A stretch of 64,000 bases of DNA from Acinetobacter sp. ANC 4648 (GTDB lineage: Bacteria; Pseudomonadota; Gammaproteobacteria; Pseudomonadales; Moraxellaceae), in assembly GCF_002135345.1 (NCBI RefSeq), contig NZ_NEGI01000003.1, positions 280,198 through 344,197 on the forward strand. The letters are read 5' to 3'. Position 1 is the stretch's first letter. Each line of letters starts with the position of its first letter. Position numbers and translations under genes: made by a program. This document shows positions 1 through 10,116 of the stretch, piece after piece. The notes under the pieces are model-generated. The model saw only the letters and a list, made by a program, of their open reading frames with translations, made no database searches and was not told the DNA's origin.

Positions 1-252
1 AAAGCCTTTGAAGGTGCCAATCGACAAGACTTAGCTAGTAAAGAACAAGCCGAAGTTGAGATTATTTCTCAATTTCTACCAGCAGCTATGACTGAGGAAG
101 AACTTGATTCAATCATTGCGCAAACTATTCTTGCGCAAGAAGCTACTAGCATGAAAGATATGGGTAAGGTGATGAATTCTCTACGTCCGATCATAGCCGG
201 ACGTGCCGATCCTGCACAAGTTTCAGCTAAAATTAAAGCAAAACTTGCATAA
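1..252 (+). CDS. GatB/YqeY family protein, C-terminal part (5' end outside window)
   Basis: The reading frame is open from base 1 and ends at a TAA at 250-252, giving 83 residues without a start, so the gene begins upstream of the window. The visible part has the helical C-terminal features of YqeY proteins: EIISQFLPAAMTEEEL, then a helix, then MKDMGKVMNSLRP and a closing DPAQVSAKIKAKL. This region resembles the C-terminal tail domain of GatB, the amidotransferase subunit that corrects misacylated tRNA. The precise role of stand-alone YqeY is not established. In many gammaproteobacteria it lies next to rpsU and dnaG, but that neighbourhood is outside the window. The family call is fairly secure; the function is not. 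Confidence 0.85.
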   Translation, partial: KAFEGANRQDLASKEQAEVEIISQFLPAAMTEEELDSIIAQTILAQEATSMKDMGKVMNSLRPIIAGRADPAQVSAKIKAKLA

Positions 253-414
253 TCCCAACCACTCATCTTTATACTTTTTGTTTGATTTGGACTATTTAAC
301 CCTATATCTATTAATTAAATAGCCCAAATTATCTCACTCAATTTTTTAATTAAAATATTCTAAAAATAAATCCTCTCTCAATTTCAATAAATAGCCAATA
401 TATTCATTTAATCA

Positions 415-777
415 TTATTTCAAATCACACTGAATATTATATTTCTTTAAAATCTGCATCTCAGGTGAAACCATAACCTTATTAATAATGTCTTGCTTAG
501 TCATAGCCGTATAAGAAAGTGGTAAATACTCTCTATTCTGATCTGTGGTTTTATACATATCATTTACATATTGACTTACGATATTACAAAATTGAGCCTG
601 CTGTTGTGGATCAAATTGCGTAAGCTGCGGATTTAAACTTTTCAAAAAATTTCTCATATCTACATTATATTGTGTTGAAATTCTTTCAATATCACGAATA
701 TAACGATCAGGAATATTTGCTGCAAATGCTTGAGTAGAAATCAACACCACAACCAAAGCCATTATGATTTTTTTCAT
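415..777 (-). CDS. small secreted hypothetical protein
   Basis: A 120-residue protein starting MKKIIMALVVVL. Residues 1-20 form a standard signal peptide with likely cleavage after AFA. A longer frame begins at 813, but the signal peptide argues for the ATG at 777. The mature part is small and polar, with two cysteines (FCNIV and IQCDLK), which could form a disulfide in the periplasm. I recognise no domain. There is no strong ribosome-binding site. The nearest same-strand gene is more than 200 bases away, so it is probably monocistronic. Function unknown. Confidence 0.7.
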   Translation of the reverse strand: MKKIIMALVVVLISTQAFAANIPDRYIRDIERISTQYNVDMRNFLKSLNPQLTQFDPQQQAQFCNIVSQYVNDMYKTTDQNREYLPLSYTAMTKQDIINKVMVSPEMQILKKYNIQCDLK

Positions 778-998
778 ATAAATCAACGAATTTATTCTAA
801 AAACTATCCACAAGATTATCTTCTTCCATCCTAAATAGATAGTTAATTTTTATTTTTACCACAAAATCCGCCTCAAATAAGACAAAAAACAAACAACTCA
901 TCGGCACAACTTTTACAACATAGAAATACTTAACACAATCAAACTTTATCAACAGAAATCATTATTTAACCGCTCAATTTAAAGCAACCCATCAGTTT

Positions 999-2441
999 TT
1001 ATAACTTCATTTTTCGTTCATCTTGCATGGTTTTTAGACGCGCCTCCACCTTAGCTGTCATCGCATTATTACCTTTTGCCAACCGCTGGGCATGCAATAA
1101 TGATTTGATCGCATTTTCTTCATCACCCGACCAATATTGAGCTTCCGCACGATTTCGAAGCACATTTACAGTACGCATTGGATTGTCTTTTTCTAAATTC
1201 GCCGCTTGTTGTAATAGCAACCAACCTGATACATCACGATTATTTTTATGAATAAATCGGTTTACCACTTTTTCGGCATCTTTTGGTCTATTCTGGCGAA
1301 TATAAATTTCAGCCAATTTATATGCCAAGGCTCTATTCTCAGGAATCGTTCGTTGTTTATTAATCAGGAATTGATATGCATTATCTATTTTATTTTGACC
1401 CAAATAAATATCTGTTTGAATCAAACTAACTAAGTTATGCTCATTATTGATTTGCTTTACCTGATCAAGTAATTGTTGTGCTTGAACAAAATCACCCTGC
1501 CTTAAATAAAAGGCACTCAGAGCCAATAAACCTGCATATTTTTTTTGTTGCGCCAGTATTTTTAATTCTTGCTCATTTGCTTGATCTGAAATAACACTGG
1601 TATACCATTTAATAATCTCAAATTCTTGCTGGTTATTACTAGATGACGGCACACGAGGAAATTGATTAGCTCTTAATCGCGCTTCACTCATACGCTCTGT
1701 GGTTAATGGATGAGTCAACCAAAAATCTGGCATAAAGCTAAGGCGACTGGTTGCACGATTCATTGTTTCAAAAAAATCAGCCATACTTTCGGGGTTATAG
1801 CCCGAACTGTACATAAACTGCATGCCGATACGATCAGCCTCACGTTCTTGGTTTCGACTGTAGCTCAGCTGACGATCTAAAAGTGCCGCTTGAGTACCTA
1901 ACATAACTGCACCACCCAGTTCACCATCAGCCTTAGAAGCAAGCACTGCTCCCACCACAACCCCTGCAAGTGCAAGCAACCCCTGCCCTTTAAAAGCTTC
2001 TTGTGATCGGCTGTAATGTCGCTGAGTAACGTGTGCAATTTCATGTGCCATCACCCCCGCAACCTCATCCATGCTTTTTGATGAAGTGATCATACCGCTA
2101 TTAAGTGCAAACAAACCACCCGGTACAGCAAAAGCATTAATTTGAGGATCTTTAACTACAATCAAACCAATCGGTTGTCCGAGTTGAGTTTGGCTCAGAA
2201 TACGTGAAAAAACCAACATAAACTGATCTTCCAACCATGGGTCTTGAAGAGTCGAAAACTGATGATTCACCTCTCGAAAAACTTTTTCTCCAATCATTTT
2301 TTCTTTTTGTTGATCAATAAAACCCACACCACTGCCTATTTCAGGCACCTCAAACTGTGGTGTTTTGGCTGAATTAAAATCATCTGCAGAACTTATGACC
2401 GTACTTAAACTTAAACCTAGGGCAAGTAAAGTTTTTTTCAA
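999..2441 (-). CDS. BepA-like periplasmic M48 metalloprotease with TPR region
   Basis: A 480-residue protein with an N-terminal signal peptide (about residues 1-19, ending ISSA). The M48 zinc motif HEIAH lies at residues 133-137 and the third ligand in the EREAD motif near residue 199, so the active site looks intact. Residues from about 280 to the end are helical repeats typical of TPRs. Length and order (signal, M48, TPR) match BepA (YfgC), which in E. coli promotes assembly of, or degrades, stalled outer-membrane proteins such as LptD. A role in outer-membrane quality control is inferred from the family. It is one of three M48 proteins in this window and stands alone on the minus strand. 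Confidence 0.88.
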   Translation of the reverse strand: MKKTLLALGLSLSTVISSADDFNSAKTPQFEVPEIGSGVGFIDQQKEKMIGEKVFREVNHQFSTLQDPWLEDQFMLVFSRILSQTQLGQPIGLIVVKDPQINAFAVPGGLFALNSGMITSSKSMDEVAGVMAHEIAHVTQRHYSRSQEAFKGQGLLALAGVVVGAVLASKADGELGGAVMLGTQAALLDRQLSYSRNQEREADRIGMQFMYSSGYNPESMADFFETMNRATSRLSFMPDFWLTHPLTTERMSEARLRANQFPRVPSSSNNQQEFEIIKWYTSVISDQANEQELKILAQQKKYAGLLALSAFYLRQGDFVQAQQLLDQVKQINNEHNLVSLIQTDIYLGQNKIDNAYQFLINKQRTIPENRALAYKLAEIYIRQNRPKDAEKVVNRFIHKNNRDVSGWLLLQQAANLEKDNPMRTVNVLRNRAEAQYWSGDEENAIKSLLHAQRLAKGNNAMTAKVEARLKTMQDERKMKL

Positions 2442-2520
2442 AGCATAAACTCAAGAATATTCGACCACTCAACTATAACATTGAATTTTGAACACATTTG
2501 CAATGAAGTGTTATTCTGTT

Positions 2521-3489
2521 TTAACTGAAATCAGGATTCACCAAGTAACGTGGCGTTCGACCTTCCAAAGCATCGACCAAATTCTTATATGCAAGTTCTG
2601 CCATTTGTTGGCGTGTCTCAGCCGTTGCAGAACCTACATGCGGTAAAGTCACCACATTATTCAACTCAAATAATTCTGATACTTGTAATGGCTCTTTATG
2701 ATAAACATCCAAACCTGCTGCAAAAATTTTATGCTGTTTTAATACATCAATCAGTGCTTGCTCATCCACTACAGAGCCACGAGCGATATTGACAAAGACT
2801 GCATGCTTTTGCATTTGTTTAAACTCTTTGGCACCAATTAGTTCTTTAGAATCACTGTTTAAATCTACCGCAACCACCACAAAATCAGACTGTTGCAACA
2901 AACCATCTAGGCTTCGATACTGTGCATTTAAGGCTTGAGCCAACTCTATCTTTTCATGACGATTATGATAAAGAATATTCATATTAAAGCCATAAAAACC
3001 GCGTCGTGCAATTGCAGCACCAATATTCCCTAAACCAATAATACCAAGCGTTTTCCCAAAAATACCTTGACCAAATTGCGCCTCTCCTACAGTCCGTTTC
3101 CACTGCCCTTGTTTAGTCCACTGATCCAATGATGGCACTTGACGTGCAGCACTCATCAACAATGTAAAGGCTAAATCGGCAGTGGTTTCTGTAAGTACGT
3201 GTGGGGTATTGGCAAGCCAAATATGCTGCGAATTGAGATAATTCACATCGTAATTATCATAACCCACGCTAATGGATGAAATAATTTTTAGCTGATTTAC
3301 AGCCGCCAAATTCACCTCATTCAATACACGTCCCGCACCAATCATACCATCTGCATCTTGCACAGCCGCTTGAATTTGAGCATTTACATCACCCAACTTC
3401 GGATTAATCGACACAACTGTATATTGCGCTTCTAAGCGACTTAATATTTCAGAATCAATTTGACTAAACACCACAACTTTTTTACGCAT
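2521..3489 (-). CDS. D-2-hydroxyacid dehydrogenase (GhrB-like glyoxylate/hydroxypyruvate reductase)
   Basis: The protein has the two-domain D-isomer-specific 2-hydroxyacid dehydrogenase layout. The NAD(P)-binding motif GLGNIG is near residue 152, followed by the catalytic arginine region NIARGSVVDEQAL, the glutamate in VYHKEPL and the catalytic histidine in LPHVGSAT. The family reduces 2-keto acids such as glyoxylate, hydroxypyruvate or 2-ketogluconate; GhrB-type activity is the best guess from overall resemblance, but the substrate cannot be read from sequence. The open frame extends to a GTG at 3507. I prefer the ATG at 3489, which has a GGA six bases upstream and begins MRKKVVVFSQ, giving 322 residues. 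Confidence 0.85.
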   Translation of the reverse strand: MRKKVVVFSQIDSEILSRLEAQYTVVSINPKLGDVNAQIQAAVQDADGMIGAGRVLNEVNLAAVNQLKIISSISVGYDNYDVNYLNSQHIWLANTPHVLTETTADLAFTLLMSAARQVPSLDQWTKQGQWKRTVGEAQFGQGIFGKTLGIIGLGNIGAAIARRGFYGFNMNILYHNRHEKIELAQALNAQYRSLDGLLQQSDFVVVAVDLNSDSKELIGAKEFKQMQKHAVFVNIARGSVVDEQALIDVLKQHKIFAAGLDVYHKEPLQVSELFELNNVVTLPHVGSATAETRQQMAELAYKNLVDALEGRTPRYLVNPDFS

Positions 3490-3536
3490 AACACATCCAT
3501 TTGACACTATTATTTTAATAACTTAAATTTAATATC

Positions 3537-4235
3537 CTAGTTTTGCATAAACTGCCACAACCTTTTTTTCAATAAAGGTTGATCGAGCATCTCTTGCAAA
3601 CCTGCTAGTGCTATTATTTTTTGATCATGCAGATGTACAATTTCGCCTAAAGCAAGCACTTGTTTATCTTGGGTTAAAGCATCAAGAAAACCTTGTATAT
3701 ATAAAGAGGCCCCTCGACCATCTTGAAATTGACTCAATGGAAAGGGCCATTTCAATTCTGCATATTTCCCTATTTTCGCGGCTTGGATATTGTTCCACAG
3801 CTGTGATTGCTCCGTGCTCAGCTGTGTCGCATCAATGATCATTACACACTGCTCAAGACAATAGGCTTGTAATTCAAATATCTCAATTTTTAGTGGTGCA
3901 GAATTTTCTATGTCATTTTTTAATGCAGGTACGGCTTCTACAACTGGCTCAATTTGTTGGGGCTGTCGTTGAATATTTGAATGACGTGAGTTTTCATCCG
4001 AACGTAGCAAAGCGACTTCTGCTGGTTGAATTATTTGCTGATTCGAAATCGCAACAGGTGGAGTTCCCGCTTGGAAATTAGTTTCCTCAATCACCACACC
4101 AGGCATTGCAACATCGCGATATAAGGTATTCTGGTATTTTTGAGCTTGCACATTAATCTTTGGCACCCAAATATCAATACCGAGTACAGCTAAAATACTC
4201 CGCTGATGTTCAACCCTATTTAAATTCATCGCCAT
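3537..4235 (-). CDS. hypothetical protein, possible divergent DNA polymerase III psi subunit (HolD-like)
   Basis: A 232-residue soluble protein with no signal peptide. The N-terminus contains LAVLGIDIWVPK, and the C-terminal domain (from about residue 120) contains MIIDATQLSTEQSQLW, LKWPFPL and a closing LWQFMQN. The N-terminal short motif and the alpha/beta C-terminal domain recall HolD (psi), whose N-terminal segment binds chi and whose C-terminal domain has a uracil-DNA-glycosylase-like fold. This is a pattern-level resemblance only. Residues about 50-110 look like a disordered linker. It could equally be an unrelated Acinetobacter-specific protein. It lies 47 bases upstream of the dehydrogenase gene on the same strand. 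Confidence 0.4.
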   Translation of the reverse strand: MAMNLNRVEHQRSILAVLGIDIWVPKINVQAQKYQNTLYRDVAMPGVVIEETNFQAGTPPVAISNQQIIQPAEVALLRSDENSRHSNIQRQPQQIEPVVEAVPALKNDIENSAPLKIEIFELQAYCLEQCVMIIDATQLSTEQSQLWNNIQAAKIGKYAELKWPFPLSQFQDGRGASLYIQGFLDALTQDKQVLALGEIVHLHDQKIIALAGLQEMLDQPLLKKRLWQFMQN

Positions 4236-4347
4236 CTATTCATCATCGCCCTAAACGTCATTTTAACGAATTTTCAAACTATTTACTGTGTTTTATACCA
4301 GCGAAAGAAAATACATAATCAAATAATGATTACTCAATTAATGTAGA

Positions 4348-6252
4348 TCACACAATGATGATACTATTTTTCTTTTGCATTTGATCAATCATCTCATCTG
4401 TCTCAAAGCCCAATCGCCAATACAATAGCTCCAAAACATCTAATTCATCTTGGGTAATAATTCGATCATTCCATAAGCAAATTTCAGCAACCCCTAGAAT
4501 ACTTAATCGATCTCTGAGTAATAGCCCCGCGATATCATTAACAATTTCACCTAAATCAATCGGCTCATCTGAAATTTCTTCAAATAACTCTAGTTCTTCC
4601 CGATTTAACACCCGTTCTAAAATTTGATAGCGTACATCCAATTGATTGGCGCTATTAATCTGCTGTACATGCAAGAGTGCATCAATCAGCCGCACGATCT
4701 GTGGTTTTACCGTTTCTAATGATGACGGGGTATGCATCGGCAAAAGATTTAATTCAAACTTTACTCGTTCAATTAGCAATGCATCCAAAAGTCCAATTTC
4801 ACCATCTTCTTGAATAATTTTAGCCAATTTTGTAATAAATTGACGTGCACTGGTCGCTGGCATATTGCCCAAATTAGCGCAAGCATCATGGAAAATTTGA
4901 ATATGAATGCGGCCATCTAAATGCAACAATGAGTCTACAATAGCGCGACTCACTTCAGCATTTGATGGAATAAATTCTCGATATTGACGAATCATTAAAA
5001 TCGCCACCATGACTTCACGTGAACCCGTAGCTGTCTGCATCGCACGCTGAATCAGCTCAGGACGTACTGAGTGTTGTCGAATTTCTGGATTAAGTGGCTT
5101 AATTGCATCATTTAAAGCAAAACTAATCGGTGATAAACGTAATAAGGGCAAAGGCTGTGGTGATATCCATGGATTATAAACCTCTGCATTAATCTCTTCT
5201 AATGGCCGCATCAAACTAAATAAAGGCTGATTTTTTAATTTTTTTAAGTTTTCCAGTTGTAAATCTTGTAATAATGTCGGATTCAGTTCGTAAATACGAT
5301 CCTCAATACTCGGATGTATATTCAACCAACTTTGCGGACTAAGTGAGTTTGCAAAACACATATGTGCAATCGCTTCAGAATATTCGCTATGAATTTGTGA
5401 TCCTGCATGATGCACATAAATTCTTAATAAAGTTTGAACGTTGGCATTATTTAACATTAAGCGTTTGGTTTTATAATCATTATAAAAAGTACGCCCCCCC
5501 AAAGTAAAATATTTAATCAACCGAGTGATTAGAATCCCCATACTTCCAATCAACCAGATTACCCCACCCACTGCAACTAAACTGGTTTCAAACTTATGTC
5601 GAGTCGTTTCTCGATAACGATTAAAACCCCGCTTGGCAACTTTACTGCCCCACTGACTAAATGTAGTTAGACCACTATACAAAATCTTTAAGCGCGTATT
5701 TTCCTTGGCTTCACCCGATAAAATTTGGTTAAACTCATGTCCCAACAAACCATAAAGCTCCAGCTCATCAAGATTTTGTAATGCCCCCCAAGTTAAAATA
5801 ATAACGGTATCTTTCGGATGAAATCCTGCTGTGAGTGCATTCACTCCCACTTCATCGGGCAATACATACACTGCAGGTACATCTATGCCAAAGCTGACTG
5901 CAAGTTTATCTGTCAATTTTAAAGCAATACTTTCTTCTGGTGTACTTTCAATAATACTTAAACGTCTTGCATTAAGTTGCTTAGCAAGTGAATGTCCACC
6001 TGAACGAAAAACATAAAACTCATATGCAATTGAGCCCCCCATAACCAAAAGCAACAGGCCAACCAAATAAGGGCTTAAAAAATTCCAAAAAATAGATTGA
6101 GTGGGATCAAGGTAATAAACCAATAGACCCAAAATAGTATTTAAAATAAAAATGGTTAATATGACCGCGAGTAAACAAATACTTGCAGACCACAACATAT
6201 TCTTGTTTTTAATAAAATAATAACTAACTTCTTTCAATGTAAAATTCCCCAT
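4348..6252 (-). CDS. M48-like membrane protein with degenerate zinc site (predicted pseudoprotease)
   Basis: A 634-residue protein with membrane segments at about residues 20-47, 57-77 and 223-248. Between them lies an M48-like domain with a typical lead-in (VYVLPDEVGVNALTAG). Where active relatives have HEFxH, this protein has HEFNQ (residues 172-176). The codon for the second position is CAA (Gln), read directly from the DNA. Where relatives carry the third ligand in a REFLADASAVQ-like segment, this protein reads LMLNNANVQT (265-274), without Glu or Asp. At least two of the three zinc ligands therefore appear lost, and the protein is probably not a protease. The long cytoplasmic C-terminal half (about 300-634) is helical with no recognised domain. 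A terminator separates it from purF. Confidence 0.75.
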   Translation of the reverse strand: MGNFTLKEVSYYFIKNKNMLWSASICLLAVILTIFILNTILGLLVYYLDPTQSIFWNFLSPYLVGLLLLVMGGSIAYEFYVFRSGGHSLAKQLNARRLSIIESTPEESIALKLTDKLAVSFGIDVPAVYVLPDEVGVNALTAGFHPKDTVIILTWGALQNLDELELYGLLGHEFNQILSGEAKENTRLKILYSGLTTFSQWGSKVAKRGFNRYRETTRHKFETSLVAVGGVIWLIGSMGILITRLIKYFTLGGRTFYNDYKTKRLMLNNANVQTLLRIYVHHAGSQIHSEYSEAIAHMCFANSLSPQSWLNIHPSIEDRIYELNPTLLQDLQLENLKKLKNQPLFSLMRPLEEINAEVYNPWISPQPLPLLRLSPISFALNDAIKPLNPEIRQHSVRPELIQRAMQTATGSREVMVAILMIRQYREFIPSNAEVSRAIVDSLLHLDGRIHIQIFHDACANLGNMPATSARQFITKLAKIIQEDGEIGLLDALLIERVKFELNLLPMHTPSSLETVKPQIVRLIDALLHVQQINSANQLDVRYQILERVLNREELELFEEISDEPIDLGEIVNDIAGLLLRDRLSILGVAEICLWNDRIITQDELDVLELLYWRLGFETDEMIDQMQKKNSIIIV

Positions 6253-6340
6253 TACATTGTTTTAGGCTGATGATCATTTATCCACTTATACATAAAAAAT
6301 ACAGGAATAAATGTGTCAGCAGGCTCGTTGATCTTAAATT

Positions 6341-6367
6341 AAAAAAGCGGGAAATACCCGCTTTTTT
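6341..6367 (-). terminator. rho-independent terminator of purF
   Basis: Perfect inverted repeat (AAAAAAGCGGG, five-base loop, CCCGCTTTTTT) 22 bases downstream of the purF stop. It gives a GC stem followed by a U-tract on the minus strand. Confidence 0.85.
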
Positions 6368-6388
6368 AATTCTTTATTCAGACGACTA

Positions 6389-7930
6389 TTACATTTCTTT
6401 AATACCGCTTAAATCAACCGAAGCGGCATCAATATTGACGTCAATATAACCATCTTTCTCTTTCTTGGCAGAATCATTACGATTTTGCTCTAAGCGTTCC
6501 AGATAAGCATCATCAATATCACCAGTAACATATTGACCATCAAAAACCGAACAATCAAATTCAGTTACGGCAGGTACTTTACTGGTGCGCACAGCATTTT
6601 TCAAATCTTCCAAATCTTGGAAAATTAAACGATCCGCACCAATAATTTTCTCAATTTCTTCAACACTACGGTTAGAAGCAATCAATTCATCTTTGACTGG
6701 CATATCAATACCATACACATTTGGATATTTTACCATCGGTGCAGCAGACGCAAAATAAACTTTTTTTGCACCTGCATCACGTGCCATTTGAATAATTTCA
6801 TTACATGTTGTACCACGGACAATTGAGTCATCCACCAGTAAAACGTTCTTATCTTTAAATTCAAGTTCAACTGGATTGAGCTTCTGGCGTACCGATTTTT
6901 CACGCTGTTGCTGACCAGGCATAATAAAGGTCCGTCCGATATAGCGGTTTTTCATAAAACCTTCACGGAACTTAACCCCTAAGATACTTGCCAATTCCAC
7001 TGCAGATGTACGGCTAGTATCTGGAATTGGAATGACCACATCAACATCATGATCCTCACCCCATTCACGTAAAATACGATACGCTAACTTTTCACCCATT
7101 TTTAAACGTGCTTTATAGACTGAAATACCATCAATCGTTGCATCTGGACGCGCAAAATATACATATTCAAAAATACATGGACGATATTGTGGCTTTTCTG
7201 CACATTGTTGAGCAAATAATTCACCTTGTGCGTTAATAAAAACCGCCTCACCAGGTTCAATATCACGCTCAACTTTAAAACCTAATGCCGTAATCGCAAC
7301 AGATTCAGATGCAATAATATATTCTTTTTCACCTGTTTCAGTTAAACGAGAACCATAAATAAGTGGACGAATACCATTTGGATCACGGAAACCCACAATA
7401 CCATGCCCTGTGATCATAACGACCACACCATAAGCACCCTTACAACGCTCATGCACACGCTTCACCGTATGGAAAATATCTATAGGCGTAGGTTCCAGCG
7501 ATGCTGATTTCTGCAATTCATGCGCAAACACATTTAACAAGACTTCTGAATCTGAATCAGTATTCATATGACGTAAGTCAGTTTTGAATAAATCATCATG
7601 AATTTCAGCAGCATTGGTTAAGTTACCGTTGTGTGCCAATGTAATCCCGTATGGAGAATTCACATAAAAAGGTTGCGCTTCGGCACTGCTTGATGAACCC
7701 GCAGTCGGATAACGTACATGGCCAATACCATAGTTACCTAATAATGCACGCATGTGACGCGTATGAAATACATCACGAACCATACCATTGTCTTTTCTTA
7801 AAAAAAGACGACCATTATGGCAAGTCACAATCCCAGCTGCATCTTGTCCACGATGTTGTAACATCGTTAACGCATCAAATAACATTTGGTTAACAGGCGT
7901 TTTACCGGCTATACCAACGACTCCACACAT
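6389..7930 (-). CDS. purF: amidophosphoribosyltransferase
   Basis: A 513-residue enzyme of the first committed step of purine synthesis: PRPP plus glutamine to phosphoribosylamine. The N-terminus is MCGVVGIAG, so Cys2 becomes the Ntn-hydrolase nucleophile after Met removal. The glutaminase domain has [12 protein letters not shown] and AHNGNLTN. The C-terminal phosphoribosyltransferase domain has the PRPP-binding loop [12 protein letters not shown]. Length is normal (E. coli 505). cvpA lies immediately upstream on the same strand (24 bases), the usual cvpA-purF pairing. A terminator follows. Cytoplasmic. No leader element was recognised upstream. Confidence 0.98.
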   Translation of the reverse strand: MCGVVGIAGKTPVNQMLFDALTMLQHRGQDAAGIVTCHNGRLFLRKDNGMVRDVFHTRHMRALLGNYGIGHVRYPTAGSSSSAEAQPFYVNSPYGITLAHNGNLTNAAEIHDDLFKTDLRHMNTDSDSEVLLNVFAHELQKSASLEPTPIDIFHTVKRVHERCKGAYGVVVMITGHGIVGFRDPNGIRPLIYGSRLTETGEKEYIIASESVAITALGFKVERDIEPGEAVFINAQGELFAQQCAEKPQYRPCIFEYVYFARPDATIDGISVYKARLKMGEKLAYRILREWGEDHDVDVVIPIPDTSRTSAVELASILGVKFREGFMKNRYIGRTFIMPGQQQREKSVRQKLNPVELEFKDKNVLLVDDSIVRGTTCNEIIQMARDAGAKKVYFASAAPMVKYPNVYGIDMPVKDELIASNRSVEEIEKIIGADRLIFQDLEDLKNAVRTSKVPAVTEFDCSVFDGQYVTGDIDDAYLERLEQNRNDSAKKEKDGYIDVNIDAASVDLSGIKEM

Positions 7931-7954
7931 AACTACCTCGCAGACTAGCTAGGA

Positions 7955-8542
7955 TTAATAAAAAGGGTTTTTGGTAGAATGAGAAGACTGCTCTTTATTT
8001 TTTGAATCAGTTTCTGTATCTACACGCTTAGATTCAATATGATCTTCAGACTTCATTTCACTCAACGCATGATTGGCTGCATCTTTAGAAATTTCAGTTG
8101 CTAAGGGTGCCCAAGGCAATAAGACATGTATAAATTTGGATTGTTTCCAAAGTGGCGAACTTCCCACCCAAGGACTTAACCCTTGCATAGTAATCAGCAC
8201 GATCATTAGACCTTTCAGGCTTCCGAATGCGCCACCCGCTAAACGATTTAAAGGGCCTAATTTTAGCGTCTTTAAAATGCTATTTAAAAATGCTGTAACA
8301 ATCCAAGTTAAAACAATAATAATTAGGACAATAAATGCAAAAGCAGCAATTTTTTGCACCACAGGATCATGACTGAGTGATGACATCGAGGGTGCAACAA
8401 TATTGGCATATTTTGCACCAACAATCAGTGCAAAAATCCAGCCTACAAAGTTCGCAAAGGCCTTAACGAATCCTTGTCGCAAACCGTTCAGCCCTCCGAT
8501 AAGCAATATAATCAGTAAGATGATATCAATGGTATTCATCAT
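7955..8542 (-). CDS. cvpA: CvpA family membrane protein
   Basis: A small integral inner-membrane protein with about four hydrophobic segments (IDIILLIILLIGGLNGLRQG at the start, then FANFVGWIFALIVGA, IVLIIIVLTWIV and LMIVLITMQG) and a charged, probably disordered C-terminal tail of about 35 residues. In E. coli CvpA is needed for colicin V production and lies in an operon with purF, as here. Its biochemical role is unclear. The longest frame starts at 8563, but the ATG at 8542 overlaps the pyrD stop (TAATG), and a second ATG follows at 8539. Either overlapping start implies translational coupling with pyrD, so pyrD-cvpA-purF is probably one transcription unit. Confidence 0.9.
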   Translation of the reverse strand: MMNTIDIILLIILLIGGLNGLRQGFVKAFANFVGWIFALIVGAKYANIVAPSMSSLSHDPVVQKIAAFAFIVLIIIVLTWIVTAFLNSILKTLKLGPLNRLAGGAFGSLKGLMIVLITMQGLSPWVGSSPLWKQSKFIHVLLPWAPLATEISKDAANHALSEMKSEDHIESKRVDTETDSKNKEQSSHSTKNPFY

Positions 8543-9546
8543 TAAGTCATAGCATGCACACAATCTTTAATCAGGCTTGGGCCTGTATAAATCATGCCGC
8601 TATAAATTTGCACTAAACTTGCACCTGCTTGCTGTTTAGCAGCAGCTTGCTCGCCAGTTAAAACCCCACCAACACCGACTAAAGGAACTTGATCTTTAAG
8701 TAATTGAGCAAATGCAGCCAAACATGCTGTACTTTTTTCAAATACTGGCGCACCAGACAAACCACCAGCTTCATCGCAAAAGGGGAATCCTTCAACCCCT
8801 TCACGAGACAAAGTTGTATTGGTTACAATCAAACCATCAATTTTAAATTCAAGTAATTGAGATGCAATAAATTCAATATCTAGTTGCGTTAAATCTGGCG
8901 CAACTTTAAGTACCAAAGGCACATAATGCTGATGTTCTTCAGCCAATTCTAATTGACGTTTTTTCAATGTTGCTAGCAATTCTGTTAATGCATCACCACT
9001 TTGTAAACTGCGTAAATTTTTAGTGTTTGGAGATGAGATGTTAACCGTAATATACGATGCGTAATTATAAACTTTTTCAAGGCAAATTAAATAATCAGCC
9101 ACTGCATCTTCAACTGCAGTATCTGCATTTTTACCAATATTAATCCCTAAAATACCTTTGAACTTCGCAGCTTTTACATTTTCAATCAGCTGATCCACGC
9201 CATCATTATTAAAACCCATACGATTAATAATCGCTTTGGCTTGAGGAATACGGAATAAACGCGGTTTAGGATTCCCAGCTTGAGGACGAGGTGTAATTGT
9301 ACCAATTTCAATAAAGCCAAAACCTAAACTAGCTAAAGCATCGATATAAGCACCATTTTTATCCAATCCCGCAGCTAAACCCACAGGATTTGGAAATTCA
9401 ATGCCCATACACGTGACAGGCTTCGCTTCCACAACTTGACGCATTACACCCAGCTTATGGGAAGATTTAAGTAATGATAATGTCAATTCATGTGCACGCT
9501 CTGGTGCCAAAGAAAACAACAAAGGGCGAGCAAGTGCATACAACAT
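8542..9546 (-). CDS. pyrD: dihydroorotate dehydrogenase (quinone), class 2
   Basis: A 334-residue FMN enzyme oxidising dihydroorotate to orotate with quinone in pyrimidine synthesis. It has the class 2 N-terminal membrane-associating helix ([19 protein letters not shown]), [12 protein letters not shown], the catalytic-serine motif [15 protein letters not shown] and the FMN-phosphate segment VGVGGVLTG. Its 3' end overlaps cvpA by one base. Pyrimidine genes pyrB and pyrC' also lie in this window but about 18 kb away in a separate unit. Confidence 0.97.
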   Translation of the reverse strand: MLYALARPLLFSLAPERAHELTLSLLKSSHKLGVMRQVVEAKPVTCMGIEFPNPVGLAAGLDKNGAYIDALASLGFGFIEIGTITPRPQAGNPKPRLFRIPQAKAIINRMGFNNDGVDQLIENVKAAKFKGILGINIGKNADTAVEDAVADYLICLEKVYNYASYITVNISSPNTKNLRSLQSGDALTELLATLKKRQLELAEEHQHYVPLVLKVAPDLTQLDIEFIASQLLEFKIDGLIVTNTTLSREGVEGFPFCDEAGGLSGAPVFEKSTACLAAFAQLLKDQVPLVGVGGVLTGEQAAAKQQAGASLVQIYSGMIYTGPSLIKDCVHAMT

Positions 9547-9636
9547 ATCTATAAAAGTCTACAGCTTTTTAAGTTGCCTTATTATAGGCACAGCCCCATT
9601 AAAACACCATGCCTGACCGATGTTTATTTTCATCAA

Positions 9637-10116
9637 CTACTGTACTGTCGCTGTTAATTTAATCTGACTATCTACTTTGATCAGCTCTAATTTTTCAACA
9701 CTCATGCCCATTTGTGCCAATTGCGTTAAAAAGTTCGCCAGAATAGCGTAGTTTTCATGCTGCGCTACAATCTGCATTTGCTCACCCACTTGCTGTGATG
9801 CAACCGACAAACCTTGTTGCTGGGCAACACGCTGAATTTTTTCCGGCATTGTTAGCGCTAAATTATCAACTGGTTTCATCGTAACAACATTACTCTGCAT
9901 CCAGACCACAAGGTCTTTAAGCTCATTGACTCGTTGTTGCTGTTTTTCTGCTGCTGCATGCATATACCACAACGCTGAACCCAACAAAGCAACCACAACA
10001 AATACGCACGTAAAAATTACCAAAATACGCTCACGTACTGACATTTTTTCTAAATTTTCAAAAATACGCTCTGACCAGAGATCAAGACTATTCCGCATCG
10101 TTGCTATTGTTTTCAT
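9637..10116 (-). CDS. gspM: type II secretion system protein M
   Basis: A 159-residue bitopic inner-membrane protein. A short cytoplasmic N-terminus is followed by one membrane helix (ILVIFTCVFVVVALLGSALWY, about residues 31-51) and a small periplasmic ferredoxin-like domain. The SVRERILVIFTCVFV pattern is typical of GspM. It pairs with GspL in the inner-membrane platform. Its ATG overlaps the gspL stop by one base, so the two are translationally coupled. Only L and M are here: in Acinetobacter the type II secretion genes are scattered over several loci (established knowledge), so the isolated pair is expected. Confidence 0.92.
   Translation of the reverse strand: MKTIATMRNSLDLWSERIFENLEKMSVRERILVIFTCVFVVVALLGSALWYMHAAAEKQQQRVNELKDLVVWMQSNVVTMKPVDNLALTMPEKIQRVAQQQGLSVASQQVGEQMQIVAQHENYAILANFLTQLAQMGMSVEKLELIKVDSQIKLTATVQ

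Noticed and set aside
69..266. A 65-codon minus-strand frame over the YqeY gene
   Set aside because: Overlaps a conserved coding region on the other strand and has no start signals.
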